In this document: in pieces, positions 54,249-62,637 of the stretch | Layout: the number at the start of each line of letters is the position of its first letter | Numbering within the stretch: position 1 is the first letter of the stretch | Source: Alicyclobacillus kakegawensis NBRC 103104 | GTDB lineage: Bacteria; Bacillota; Bacilli; Alicyclobacillales; Alicyclobacillaceae | Direction: 5' to 3' | Assembly (NCBI RefSeq): GCF_001552655.1 | Contig: NZ_BCRP01000004.1 | Span: 62,001 to 126,000, forward strand | DNA: 64,000 bases | Translations under genes and position numbers: made by a program | Notes under the pieces: generated by a model | Database searches by the model: none | Told to the model about the DNA's origin: nothing | The model's input: the letters and a program-made list of their open reading frames with translations, nothing else

Positions 54249-55055
54249 ATGTCGTCAACCATCATGGTGGTCCGCGAGCACTGCCGCAACCTTTACCTGA
54301 TTCGCCGCCTGTCGATGTTTGAGTTCAAAACCGAGTATACCAACGCGTATCTGGGGGTGTTGTGGGAGGTCATCAATCCGCTGATTCAAATCGCCATTTA
54401 CTGGTTTGTATTCGGCATCGGCATCCGGCGCGGCCACAGCGTCGACGGCGTGCCTTACTTTATTTGGATGCTGTCGGGCATGGTGGTATGGTTTTTCTTC
54501 AACGCGGCAGCCATGCAGGGGACACGGGCACTGCACACACGTTTGCAGACGGTGGCGCGTATGAGTTTCCCGATAAGTGTGGTGCCCACGTTCGTCATTG
54601 TCAGGCACTTGTATCAACACTGGATCTTGTTGGCTATTGTTCTTGTCATCTTTACCTGGACTGGACATGGGCCGACGCTGTATCTGGTACAGTTGGGCTA
54701 CTTCATGTTTGCTCTGTTGGCGCTCTTGGTGTCCATATCGCTGTTGACCTCGACCCTGGCGACCATAGTTCGGGATGTACAGCAGATTGTCCAGTCGATT
54801 CTGCGTGTGCTTCTGTACCTGACCCCGCTTTTGTGGCCATCCGACCACCTACCGGGGGTGCTGCGTGACGCGATGCTGCTCAACCCGCTGGTCTATGTCG
54901 TGGAGGGCTACCGGGCGGCGCTGCTCGGGACCTCCTGGTACTGTCTGGTGCACCTGAAATACACACTGTATTTCTGGCTGTTCATCGCGTTCGCCTGGGT
55001 CATTGGGGCGCGCGTACATATGAAGCTTCGCCAGCGGTTGATGGATTACGTCTAA
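54249..55055 (+). CDS. tagG: Teichoic acid ABC exporter permease (TagG-like)
   Basis: A 268-residue ABC-2 permease with six membrane segments. The N-terminal FKTEYTNAYLGVLWEVINPL and C-terminal NPLVYVVEGYRAALLG are hallmarks of TagG/RfbA polysaccharide exporters. The ATG follows GGGGGAAG. The ATPase subunit TagH is not next to it; downstream lies sigK on the other strand. The product should pair with a TagH encoded elsewhere. Co-transcription with the TagE-like gene is likely. Confidence 0.92.
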   Translation: MSSTIMVVREHCRNLYLIRRLSMFEFKTEYTNAYLGVLWEVINPLIQIAIYWFVFGIGIRRGHSVDGVPYFIWMLSGMVVWFFFNAAAMQGTRALHTRLQTVARMSFPISVVPTFVIVRHLYQHWILLAIVLVIFTWTGHGPTLYLVQLGYFMFALLALLVSISLLTSTLATIVRDVQQIVQSILRVLLYLTPLLWPSDHLPGVLRDAMLLNPLVYVVEGYRAALLGTSWYCLVHLKYTLYFWLFIAFAWVIGARVHMKLRQRLMDYV

Positions 55056-55097
55056 TACCGGTCTTTTGCCGGTCTGTGCCGTGACCTCCCCGACATA

Positions 55098-55146
55098 GCC
55101 CAGGCGGCGGGAGGAGGTTGACTCCGGCGCCTGGGCCGATGCAAAC
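55098..55146. terminator. Long hairpin between tagG and sigK
   Basis: GCCCAGGCGgCGGGAG (55098 on) pairs with CTCCGGCGCCTGGGC (ending 55146), giving about 15 base pairs around an 8-base loop. It lies between convergent genes; there is no T tract. Confidence 0.5.
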
Positions 55147-55169
55147 GGCGGCAAGTGCGACGAGAGATG

Positions 55170-55922
55170 TTAGGGGTGTCGTGTACCGTCGGACGGTGGC
55201 CGATAGACAAACGGCCGCCGCTTGCGTTGCCCGGTGAACGATTGGTGGAACATCTTCAGGAGTGCCCGTTTTTCTAGCCGCGACACGTACGAGCGGGAAA
55301 TGCCCAGTTCTTCCGCCACCTCATTTTGCGTCCATTCGCGGCCGTCAGCCAAGGCAAACCGCAGTTCAATCACCTTCCGCTCGCGCTCATCGAGGATATC
55401 CATCAGCTTCATCATGTTGCGAATCTCTATCCGTTTGTTGACCTCTTCCTCGGTCTCATCCGCCTCCGAGCCGAGAACATCCGAGATTGTGATTTCGTTG
55501 CCCTCTTTATCCGTTCCGATGGGGCTGTAAAGGGATACATCCTTGCGCGTCTTCTTGAGCGCCCGCAGCTGCATGAGGATTTCGTTTTGAATACAGCGCG
55601 CTGCATACGTTGCAAACTTCGTGCCTTTCGCCGGTTGATACGTTTCGACAGCCTTGATCAGGCCGACAGTGCCGATGGAGATCAGGTCGTCGTGGTCGAT
55701 GCCGGAGGAGTCAAATTTCTTGGCGACATGGGCCACCAGGCGCAGGTTGTGCTCAATCAGGACCTGGTACGCCTCGCGGTCCCCCTGTCGCCACCGTTCG
55801 AAATAGGCTTGTTCTTCTTCTTTGGACAATGGTTGTGGGAACGACTGGCTGACGTAGCCGGTCGCCAGTGTGAGGTCACGCATGCAGGAAAGGGCGCCAT
55901 AGGCTAAAGACAGCAATCGCAC
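55170..55922 (-). CDS. sigK: Sporulation sigma factor SigK (pro-sigma-K)
   Basis: The late mother-cell sigma factor. The 250-residue protein has an N-terminal hydrophobic pro-peptide region, then FPQPLSKEEE as at the start of mature sigma-K. Region 2 reads LIEHNLRLVAHVAKKF and DLISIGTVGLIKAVETY, with KGTKFATYAARCIQNEILM. Region 4 has ELGISRSYVSRLEKRALLKM. The gene is intact, with no skin-type insertion. The start is a GTG with GGAGG 4 bases upstream (a TTG two codons later is possible). Expression is predicted from the sigma-E/K promoter at 55955-55982. Confidence 0.95.
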   Translation of the reverse strand: MRLLSLAYGALSCMRDLTLATGYVSQSFPQPLSKEEEQAYFERWRQGDREAYQVLIEHNLRLVAHVAKKFDSSGIDHDDLISIGTVGLIKAVETYQPAKGTKFATYAARCIQNEILMQLRALKKTRKDVSLYSPIGTDKEGNEITISDVLGSEADETEEEVNKRIEIRNMMKLMDILDERERKVIELRFALADGREWTQNEVAEELGISRSYVSRLEKRALLKMFHQSFTGQRKRRPFVYRPPSDGTRHP

Positions 55923-55954
55923 GACACCTCCGCGCGTGGGGCTCAGGATGGATC

Positions 55955-55982
55955 AGTGTATGCCGCAAGTGCGGGGGAGGTT
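55955..55982 (-). promoter_or_regulatory. Sigma-E/sigma-K-type promoter of sigK
   Basis: On the minus strand AACC (55982-55979), a 16-bp spacer and CATACACT (55962-55955) fit the sigma-K consensus mACm-N16-CATAnnnTA and the related sigma-E -10. The dyad CCGCACTTGCGG (55974-55963) abuts the -10. A near-copy lies at 58436-58464. Confidence 0.8.
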
Positions 55983-56208
55983 TGGGCGATTGTTCAAGGT
56001 TCGATATCCGGTTTCACAATCAGCGTCATCTACGCTCCGCTTGAACATTCTCACTTACTTTATATCAGTTAGTATCACACGTGTAATAAGATTAAAATAA
56101 ACTCACTACTTCATCAATAGACTGTCTCAATCTAGAATAAAAACGCCGCTTGCATGAAATGCCTGGCGGTAATATAACCAATTCCATTTGAAGGTAGGGA
56201 GTTTCCGT

Positions 56209-57225
56209 ATGGAATACCGTTTGTTGGGCAGAACAGGATTAAAAGTAAGCGAATTGTGTCTCGGAGCCATGACGTTTGGTCGTGAGGCCAGCGAAACGGA
56301 AAGCCATCGTATGCTGGATCGCTTTGTTGAAGCCGGTGGTAACTTCATCGACACGGCCAATGTATACAGTCGGGGCATTTCTGAAGAGATTGTCGGGCGT
56401 TGGCTCAAGGGAAAAGACAGAAGTGATTTCGTGATTGCCACGAAAGTGCGGTTTGCCATGGGTGACGGCCCTAACGACATTGGCCTGACACGCAAGCATA
56501 TCATGGATGCAGTTGAGGCCAGTCTGCAACGCTTGGGGACCGACTACATTGATTTATATCAGGTTCATGCTTGGGATCCCCTGACTCCCATCGAGGAAAC
56601 GCTGAGCGCGCTTAACGACCTGGTGCACAGGGGGTACGTCCGTTACATTGGAGCCAGCAACTTCCGCGCCTGGCAGCTGCAGAAGGCAATTTACACCAGT
56701 CGCATGCATGGCTGGGCCAGCTTTGTTTCGCTCCAGCCTCAGTATAACCTGTTGTGTCGAGCCACAGAGTTTGAACTCCTGCCGTTGGCCGAAGCCGAAG
56801 GACTAGGGGTGATTCCTTGGAGTCCTCTGCGGGGTGGTTGGTTGAGCGGCAAGTTCCGCCGAGGGATGACCGAACCTCCCGCTAATACCCGCATTGAACA
56901 GGCGGACAAGCACGGTTGGGGTGAAGCCTGGAGCAAGTACAACAACGAGACTACCTGGAAGGTAATAGACACCCTTCTCTCGGTCGCACGGGAGGCTGAA
57001 AAATCTCCGGCTCAAGTGGCTCTCAACTGGCTGCTCAGTCGTAAGGCTGTAACGGCTCCGATCATCGGGGCCCGTACGATGGAGCAATTGGAAGACAATT
57101 TGGGTGCAAGTGGTTGGCGTCTCACCCCCCAACAGATAGAAAAATTGGACGAAGCCAGCCACCTCCCCGTCTCGTACCCTTATGACGAAGGAGCCGAGCA
57201 GCAGCAGCGGTCGGGCCGGATGTAA
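56209..57225 (+). CDS. Aldo/keto reductase
   Basis: A 338-residue NADPH-dependent oxidoreductase of the AKR superfamily. The catalytic Asp and Tyr lie in FIDTANVYS, Lys in IATKVRF and His in [11 protein letters not shown]; the cofactor loop is [17 protein letters not shown]11/12-like (YghZ/general stress type). The ATG has AGGGAG 7 bases upstream. The gene and its AT-rich upstream region (about 56.0-56.2 kb) are clearly less GC-rich than the flanking genes, and a broken superoxide dismutase gene follows, suggesting an acquired segment. Confidence 0.93.
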   Translation: MEYRLLGRTGLKVSELCLGAMTFGREASETESHRMLDRFVEAGGNFIDTANVYSRGISEEIVGRWLKGKDRSDFVIATKVRFAMGDGPNDIGLTRKHIMDAVEASLQRLGTDYIDLYQVHAWDPLTPIEETLSALNDLVHRGYVRYIGASNFRAWQLQKAIYTSRMHGWASFVSLQPQYNLLCRATEFELLPLAEAEGLGVIPWSPLRGGWLSGKFRRGMTEPPANTRIEQADKHGWGEAWSKYNNETTWKVIDTLLSVAREAEKSPAQVALNWLLSRKAVTAPIIGARTMEQLEDNLGASGWRLTPQQIEKLDEASHLPVSYPYDEGAEQQQRSGRM

Positions 57226-57256
57226 GCGAATCCAGCGGAGTCCATCAGGGGGCTAA

Positions 57257-57687
57257 CCACGCTTTCCATCGCGCATCGACGAAGGGGAACGCCACATTGA
57301 AGTTCGTGCCCTAAAGCGCGGCGAAAGCTTTGTCCTCAACGGATCCAAACTGCACGAACTGTGCTTCGAACAATTGGGCGGCAAGGGCGGTACTCCGTCC
57401 GAGGCTGGGCCATTCTGGCCCATGACCTGGTCCGAAACGAACTCTTCATTTACATCACGGATGACCAACAGGATGGGCACGTGATTCAGTCCACACCCAT
57501 TCTGCCGATGGATGTATATGAGCACGCATACTACATCAATTATGGCACCAATCGAAGCGAGTATATCACAGCGTCTTTTGAAAAACTTGGACTGGTCCGT
57601 CGTGGACACACAGTTCCCATGTCCGTGACGGACCAGTCCACGTCTTCACACCCGTTTCTCTCCGCAGCGGCAGATCATTGCCCGTGA
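57257..57687 (+). pseudogene. Decayed Fe/Mn superoxide dismutase gene
   Basis: Two pieces of one SOD-like protein lie in different frames. The frame of 57299 encodes EVRALKRGESFVLNGSKLHE, then LGGKGGTPSE. The frame of 57361 encodes RGWAILAHDL, then STPILPMDVYEHAYYINYG, which retains the Asp and His metal ligands of the SOD C terminus. The 30 or so residues expected between them are missing at about 57395-57400, with a frame change. No start codon or N-terminal ligand domain is seen upstream. This fits a remnant with an internal deletion and a lost 5' end. Confidence 0.85.
57580..57639 (-). terminator. Long terminator hairpin after the LysM-CAP gene
   Basis: A 13-bp perfect arm pair (57589-57601 and 57627-57639) plus an inner 5-bp pair (GGACA/TGTCC) form a long stem. 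On the minus strand it is followed by AAGTTTTT, so it terminates the LysM-CAP gene. It overlaps the superoxide dismutase remnant. Confidence 0.8.
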
Positions 57688-58307
57688 CCGATAAACTCTT
57701 GTACCCACACCCCGTGGTCGTATGCGACACCGATGGTGTCGAAGTGGGCATTCAAGATGTTCGCGCGATGCCCAGGGCTGTTCATCCAATCCTGCATGAC
57801 CTGTTGCGGGCTGGTTTGACCCTCCGCGATGTTTTCGCCTGCGTATGTGAAGGAGAATCCTTCCTTCTGCATCATGTCAAATGGCGATCCGTACGTCGGT
57901 GAAATATGGCTGAAGTAGTGGTTCTGGTACATGTCGGAGGCTTTCTGCATGGCCAGCGCGGACAGCTTGGCGCTGACCGTCAACGGTTTCAGCCCTGCTT
58001 TGGCTCGCGCCTGATTCACGAGGTTGGCAACCTCAGTTGCATACTGCTGTTGTATCGAAGGGCTGGAAGACGTCTGGCCGGAAGCAGGCAGCTGAATCTT
58101 TTCTCCCACCCATATCGAGTTTGGATTCTGGATCTGCGGATTGGCCTGAATCAGGCTGCTCAGACTGACTCCGTGGCTGTGCGCGATTTGCCACAGGGTA
58201 TCGTTGGGGCGAACCACATATGTGGCGGACGTCGAGGCGTAGGCCGATGTTCCAAACATCACCAGGGCGGCGATGGACGCGGCAGTAGCAAGCAATGGCT
58301 TTTTCAT
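57675..58307 (-). CDS. Secreted LysM-CAP domain protein
   Basis: A 210-residue exported protein. It has a signal peptide (MKKPLLATAASIAALVMFGTSAYA), a LysM peptidoglycan-binding domain (about 30-75, YVVRPNDTLWQIAHSHGVSL), then a CAP/SCP domain (about 85-210). The CAP histidines and acids lie in ASDMYQNHYFSHISP, AGENIAEGQ and NSPGHRANILN, as in YkwD-type proteins. The ATG at 58305-58307 has GGAG 8 bases upstream. LysM-CAP proteins are common in spore coats or cortex. The region 58436-58464 resembles the sigK promoter, supporting sporulation control (inference). Confidence 0.9.
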   Translation of the reverse strand: MKKPLLATAASIAALVMFGTSAYASTSATYVVRPNDTLWQIAHSHGVSLSSLIQANPQIQNPNSIWVGEKIQLPASGQTSSSPSIQQQYATEVANLVNQARAKAGLKPLTVSAKLSALAMQKASDMYQNHYFSHISPTYGSPFDMMQKEGFSFTYAGENIAEGQTSPQQVMQDWMNSPGHRANILNAHFDTIGVAYDHGVWVQEFIGHGQ

Positions 58308-58762
58308 CCGGCATACTCCTCTCAGGTGGATTCGACATGTTACGTTCATGGTAACCGCCGTCTCTCCAAATTCCTACCAGCAATATCAGGAAGAACAAAC
58401 ATTCTCAATAGGTCCCCCGATTTCGACATGTGCTTGGAAGGATCTGTGTATGCCGCAACTGCGGCGAAGCAGTTGCGGCGAAAGTGCGCGCTTGCTTACG
58501 GCACGTTGGGCCGCGCCGCGTTCACGGCTGGCCGTAGCCGGTAACACATGGGGATGGGCACACTTATCTGGGTCTTCTTCTGTCGATCTTGTAAGAGAAA
58601 CGGGGACACTGTGAAATTCCCGACGCCAGCGGCAGGAATTCCGCGATACACGTCGAAATAAGACACCCGTGGCTTCATTCGTGGGATGTTCAGTATGCGT
58701 CCGCACGTGCGAGGAGGCATAGGAACGGTCAGAAAAAACTCTTGGGTGAAGGGGTTGGCGTC
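58308..58762. other. Divergent intergenic region between LysM-CAP and NlpC/P60 genes
   Basis: 455 bp without a gene. It contains the sigK-promoter-like block (58436-58464) for the minus-strand gene and an 11-bp perfect inverted repeat GCCGCAACTGC/GCAGTTGCGGC (58452-58462, 58469-58479). About 280 bp of leader precedes the NlpC/P60 gene, and I see no recognisable riboswitch in it. Confidence 0.6.
58436..58464 (-). promoter_or_regulatory. Sigma-E/K-like promoter block, near-copy of the sigK promoter
   Basis: This block differs from 55946-55974 at only 3 of 29 positions. On the minus strand it reads CCGCAGTTGCGG (58464-58453), directly followed by CATACACA (58452-58445) and GATCC. A second dyad half-copy lies just upstream. 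The -10 is about 140 bp before the LysM-CAP start codon; the -35 is poor (AACT at 18 bp). Confidence 0.6.
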
Positions 58763-59983
58763 TTGCGGTTGCGCAAACAGCTGATGGTTTCCCTGAGTGG
58801 CGCTTTGGTGGCCGTGTCCGTGTTGGTTCCGCAGGTGAAGGCAGACAATCTGAGCGATAAGCAGCAGCGGCTCAACCAATTGCGGTCTCAGGCGGACCAG
58901 GTATCCAGCGAAATCGCCCGCCAGCGGGCCAAGGCGAATGCGATTCAAAGCAAGATCGACGATTATCAGGCACATATCGATTCGATGAACCAACAGATTG
59001 AAGCGAGCCAGCGCCAGGTCGATGAAATCCGCGGCAAGTTGGATCGACTCATGAATCAGATGGCGCAGAACCAGAAACAGTTGACGGAAGATAGGCAAAA
59101 GTTGAGAGAGATGCTTCGAGCCGCTTATGAGTATGGTCAAGTCCCCTATTTGCAGGTCCTCTTCAAGGCCACTTCGTGGGATGATCTCTTGACGCGGTTG
59201 CAGGCGCTTTCTCAAGTCTCTCGCACCGAGAAGCAGTTGGCCGACCAAGTGGCGGCATTGCAGGCGCAGTTGCAGGAGCAGCAGCGTGCTCAGGAAGCTT
59301 CCTTCCAGCAGTTGAAGTCCAAGGTACAGCGGTTGCAGGAATTGCGCGATCAAAATCTCGCCTTGCAAAATGAGCAAAAGCAATCCCTGTCCATAGTCAG
59401 CCGCGGTCTGGACCTGCAAGAGCTGCGCCGCGCCCAGTTGCAGGATCAAATCGGCATGACGCAGAGTGAAATCCAGGAATTGAAGCAGGAGGCGCAGCGG
59501 TCAGCAGCCGAGGCGTCCGCTTCGTCCGCACCAGCGACCGGCGGGAATTCTGCAGGGGGCGGTGGGGCGTCCCAGACACCGGCGCCGACGACCAGTACTG
59601 AATTGCCGTCGGGGAATGGGAGCGAGATCGCCGTCTATGCCGAGTCGTTCATCGGTCACCGTTATGTTTGGGGAGCTGCGGGTCCAAATTCCTTCGATTG
59701 CTCCGGACTGGTCATGTACGTGTACAACCGATTCGGTATCAGCCTGCCACACTCGTCGTACGCCCAATTTGGCATGGGGACGCCGGTCGCCAAGTCCGAC
59801 TTGCGGGCAGGCGATTTAGTGTTCTTCAGCACCGACGGTGGCGGGGCGTCCCATGTGGGCATCTACATTGGCAACGGTGAGATGGTGAGCGCGCAATCGC
59901 CGAGCAGCGGTGTCAGGGAGGCTAATATTACCTCTGGATATTGGGCCAATGCGTACATAGGCGCCCGGCGCATCGTACACTGA
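58763..59983 (+). CDS. Coiled-coil NlpC/P60 peptidoglycan hydrolase (CwlO/PcsB-like)
   Basis: A 406-residue secreted endopeptidase. Its signal peptide includes SGALVAVSVLVPQVKA. A long coiled coil (about 30-250) is Gln/Arg-rich, with a hinge at AAYEYGQVPYLQVLFKA; a Ser/Gly/Thr-rich linker and an NlpC/P60 domain follow. The catalytic Cys313 is in FDCSGLVMY and His364 in SHVGIYIG. This layout matches CwlO/PcsB-type elongation or division hydrolases. The TTG at 58763 has AAGGGG 8 bases upstream; an earlier in-frame TTG lacks a site. Confidence 0.92.
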   Translation: MRLRKQLMVSLSGALVAVSVLVPQVKADNLSDKQQRLNQLRSQADQVSSEIARQRAKANAIQSKIDDYQAHIDSMNQQIEASQRQVDEIRGKLDRLMNQMAQNQKQLTEDRQKLREMLRAAYEYGQVPYLQVLFKATSWDDLLTRLQALSQVSRTEKQLADQVAALQAQLQEQQRAQEASFQQLKSKVQRLQELRDQNLALQNEQKQSLSIVSRGLDLQELRRAQLQDQIGMTQSEIQELKQEAQRSAAEASASSAPATGGNSAGGGGASQTPAPTTSTELPSGNGSEIAVYAESFIGHRYVWGAAGPNSFDCSGLVMYVYNRFGISLPHSSYAQFGMGTPVAKSDLRAGDLVFFSTDGGGASHVGIYIGNGEMVSAQSPSSGVREANITSGYWANAYIGARRIVH

Positions 59984-60120
59984 CAGGTGCGGGTGACCGT
60001 TGCGCTGGATGGAAACAGCTCAGCGGGAAGGCAACCCAAACCGTGTGGTGATGCCTCTTTTCATCAGGAGACAGGGACGCGTCTTGGCATCCGTTGATGG
60101 AGGCCGAGGCGCGTTGTCTT

Positions 60121-60768
60121 CTAGCTCATGGCGAGGGCATGGGCCAGGTGTTCCGCAATCATCCGGTGGCCGGCATCGTTGGGATGAATCGGCAGCACCG
60201 GACTGGCCAAGGCGTCTTCAATCCTTCCAGACCTGTAGCCTGCGATGAATGCCTGTTGCCGGCCGGAAAACCATGCGTGCACAGGCATCAACTCGGCACC
60301 GGCGGTTGCGGCGACTTGTTTTGTGGTGTGATTCAGTTTGCCGATAGCGTCCCTGGCCAGCGGGGAGTTCGGAAATGGGTTGTACTGCGTGCAGACCAGA
60401 ATCCGGGCGTTGCTGACCTTGCGAATGAGACGGCAGAGAAATGCCAGGTCTTTCGCGTAGGCTGTGAGTGCTTTGGCCACGATGGTTGACGGGGCTCCCC
60501 GCAGCATGCGCAGACCGGCGTACGCCAGGTCATCTCCACCTATCCAAACCACTACCGCGTCCGATTGTCGCAGCGGCAGGATAGGGTTCTCCAGTACGGC
60601 AGCAGTCAGGGCGGCGCTCGTCCAACCGGGTTCCGCCAACACGTGGGCGACGACGGGGCGGCCTGTCTTACCAAGCAAGCTTGCGGTCAGTCCAGGATAG
60701 GCCCTGCCTGGCGACGTGGCGTCTCGCCCAGCTGTGATGGAGTCTCCGAGTGCGGTGAATCCGTGCAT
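60121..60768 (-). CDS. SGNH/GDSL-family hydrolase
   Basis: A 215-residue esterase/lipase-like protein. Block I is ALGDSITAG (Ser10), block III VWIGGDDLAYAG resembles GxND with Asp in place of Asn, and block V HPNDAGHRMIAEHLA holds the catalytic Asp-x-x-His. There is no signal peptide, so it is cytoplasmic. The ATG at 60766-60768 has GGAGG 7 bases upstream; a GTG one codon earlier is possible. It is similar in size to YpmR/thioesterase I-type enzymes; the substrate is unknown. Confidence 0.87.
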   Translation of the reverse strand: MHGFTALGDSITAGRDATSPGRAYPGLTASLLGKTGRPVVAHVLAEPGWTSAALTAAVLENPILPLRQSDAVVVWIGGDDLAYAGLRMLRGAPSTIVAKALTAYAKDLAFLCRLIRKVSNARILVCTQYNPFPNSPLARDAIGKLNHTTKQVAATAGAELMPVHAWFSGRQQAFIAGYRSGRIEDALASPVLPIHPNDAGHRMIAEHLAHALAMS

Positions 60769-60993
60769 CACATCACCTCCCCCTTGTATTGCATGTCAAA
60801 ATCCGTCCAGCGACACCGATAGATGGACCCTGTCCCCCATAACTGCACGGGAGACACACAAGAGTGATATGGTATAGTGGGGACGAGCGATGATGGGGTG
60901 GCGGGATTCGTGCGGTCCGGCTGATGTTCTGCGGCCAGGCAAGGGCGGATGAGGCTGTGGCGTCCTCGATGCAGAGAGAGGAGGCATGCGTGC

Positions 60994-61662
60994 ATGGAAG
61001 AAAATCAGCAGCGGCTACCCCCAGGTCAGTTCTTGACGGAAAAGTGGCCTGTCTTACATGCCGGCAGCGTGCCCAGTGTGGACCTAGAGACGTGGGATTT
61101 TCGCATCTTCGGCTTGGTCCGGGAACCCAAGCGGCTGACGTGGAACGAGTTCCGGAATCTGCCCGTGACCACGAGCACGTCGGATATCCATTGTGTCACC
61201 CAATGGTCGCGGTATGACAACCACTGGGAAGGGGTCTCCTTTCGCGACGTGATGGACCTCGTACAGGTGGATGCGGCCGCGAAATACGTGCTGGTGCACG
61301 GAGAGCAGGGCTATACCGCCAATCTGCCTCTGGAAGATTTGTTGCGGGAGGGGGTCCTCTTCGCCTACCGGCACGATGGCAGGGACTTGACGCCTGAACA
61401 CGGCTGGCCGCTGCGCCTGGTAGTGCCTCACCTCTACTTTTGGAAGAGTGTCAAGTGGGTGCGCGGCATCGAGTTTCTGCGCGAGGACGTGCCTGGATTT
61501 TGGGAGCAATACGGCTATCACCTGTACGGAGACCCATGGCAGGAACAGCGGTTTCGGGATGACCCGGAGTGGATGGGTACGGGCCCGACGACCGACGAAT
61601 ACTACCGGACTATTCGTTCACGGGTCCGTCGTGGCTTGGCGCCGCCGACGAGGGAACGCTGA
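60994..61662 (+). CDS. Sulfite-oxidase-type molybdopterin oxidoreductase (YuiH-like)
   Basis: A 222-residue protein consisting of the oxidoreductase molybdopterin-binding domain alone. The molybdenum-ligand cysteine is at about 67 in DIHCVTQWSR, and GWPLRLVVPHLYFWKSVKW is typical of the YedY/YuiH branch. There is no Tat signal or C-terminal dimerisation domain, so it appears cytoplasmic, like Bacillus subtilis YuiH. The ATG at 60994 has GAGGAGG upstream. It overlaps the convergent RNase Z gene by 53 bp. The substrate is unknown. Confidence 0.9.
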   Translation: MEENQQRLPPGQFLTEKWPVLHAGSVPSVDLETWDFRIFGLVREPKRLTWNEFRNLPVTTSTSDIHCVTQWSRYDNHWEGVSFRDVMDLVQVDAAAKYVLVHGEQGYTANLPLEDLLREGVLFAYRHDGRDLTPEHGWPLRLVVPHLYFWKSVKWVRGIEFLREDVPGFWEQYGYHLYGDPWQEQRFRDDPEWMGTGPTTDEYYRTIRSRVRRGLAPPTRER

Positions 61663-62566
61663 ACTCGCTGAAGTCGCAGGCCAATTCAGTGCGAGGGAAG
61701 ACCGAGCGGGCTTCCTCCAGCAGTTCTTGCTCCCGGTCAGGTTCGTAGCGAGAGCTCAGGTGCGTGAGTATGAGTCGCTGCACACGCGCCCGGCGCGCCT
61801 GTTCCGCCGCCTGGATGCCGGTGCTGTGGTGATGTGTCAAGGCCAGCGCTGCCTCCGCCTGCGCGTAAGTGGCTTCATGCACAAGCAAGTCTGCATCGGC
61901 CGCCAATTCCACCGTCTGCGGGCAGGGAAGGGTGTCGCCCATGATGGCAACGGTGCGGCCAGGCGCGGGCGGATCGACAAAATCAGGCCCATGCAGGATA
62001 CGCCCGTCTGCCAACCGCACCGTTTTCCCTTGTTTGATATCCTGGTACACAGGGCCTGGGCGCACTCCGAGCGCCTCCAGGGATTCACGACGCAGGCGGC
62101 CGGGCTTTGGCGGCTCGACGATCCGATAGCCATAGCAGGTCACGCCGTGGTTCAGCGCGCGCACGTGAACCGAAAAGCCGTCTGCCGCAAGCCGCTGGCC
62201 ATCGCGAAGTTCATGAACATTCAGCGGATAGGTCAGGTGCACCCCGCTCGCGGCCAGCGTGGCTTCTAGATAGTCGCCGAGGCCGGGAGGACCATACACG
62301 TGGAGCGGCCGCTCCGCGCTCTGGAAGGAACGGCTGGCCAGCAGCCCCGGCAAACCGTAAATGTGATCTCCATGCAGGTGGGTCACGAAGATGCGCGTCA
62401 GCTTGCTCAAGCGGATGGGGCTGGCCAAGACGCGATGCTGCGTACCCTCGCCGCAGTCAAACATCCAGACCTGACCAATTTCCGCTTCCAGGCGCAGGCA
62501 CAGGGAGCTGACGTTGCGCCGCTTGCTGGGCACCCCTGCGCCGGTGCCGAGAAAATACAGCCGCAT
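61610..62566 (-). CDS. rnz: Ribonuclease Z
   Basis: A zinc endonuclease that trims tRNA 3' ends. The 318-residue metallo-beta-lactamase-fold protein begins MRLYFLGTGAGVPSKRRNVS. It has the metal motif HLHGDH at 63-68, an exoloop-like segment (about 160-200), LVHEATY and LTHLSSRY. The ATG at 62564-62566 has GGAGGT 7 bases upstream. The C-terminal tail (SVPSSAAPSHDGPVNE) covers the 53-bp overlap with the convergent molybdoenzyme gene and is unconserved. Confidence 0.96.
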   Translation of the reverse strand: MRLYFLGTGAGVPSKRRNVSSLCLRLEAEIGQVWMFDCGEGTQHRVLASPIRLSKLTRIFVTHLHGDHIYGLPGLLASRSFQSAERPLHVYGPPGLGDYLEATLAASGVHLTYPLNVHELRDGQRLAADGFSVHVRALNHGVTCYGYRIVEPPKPGRLRRESLEALGVRPGPVYQDIKQGKTVRLADGRILHGPDFVDPPAPGRTVAIMGDTLPCPQTVELAADADLLVHEATYAQAEAALALTHHHSTGIQAAEQARRARVQRLILTHLSSRYEPDREQELLEEARSVFPRTELACDFSEFSVPSSAAPSHDGPVNE

Positions 62567-62637
62567 GATGGCACCTCCGGTCTCCGGCGGCAACCGGAAC
62601 GAAATCAATCCAACGCGATTGGATAAGGGGTGAAAGT

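Noticed and set aside
57589-57639. Inverted repeat read as a mobile-element terminus
   Set aside because: There is no transposase or target duplication nearby. On the minus strand the hairpin is followed by TTTTT just past the LysM-CAP stop, so it is better explained as a terminator.
58480-58762. c-di-AMP (ydaO) riboswitch upstream of the NlpC/P60 gene
   Set aside because: Such hydrolase genes often carry one, but I could not find the conserved core strings in this leader.
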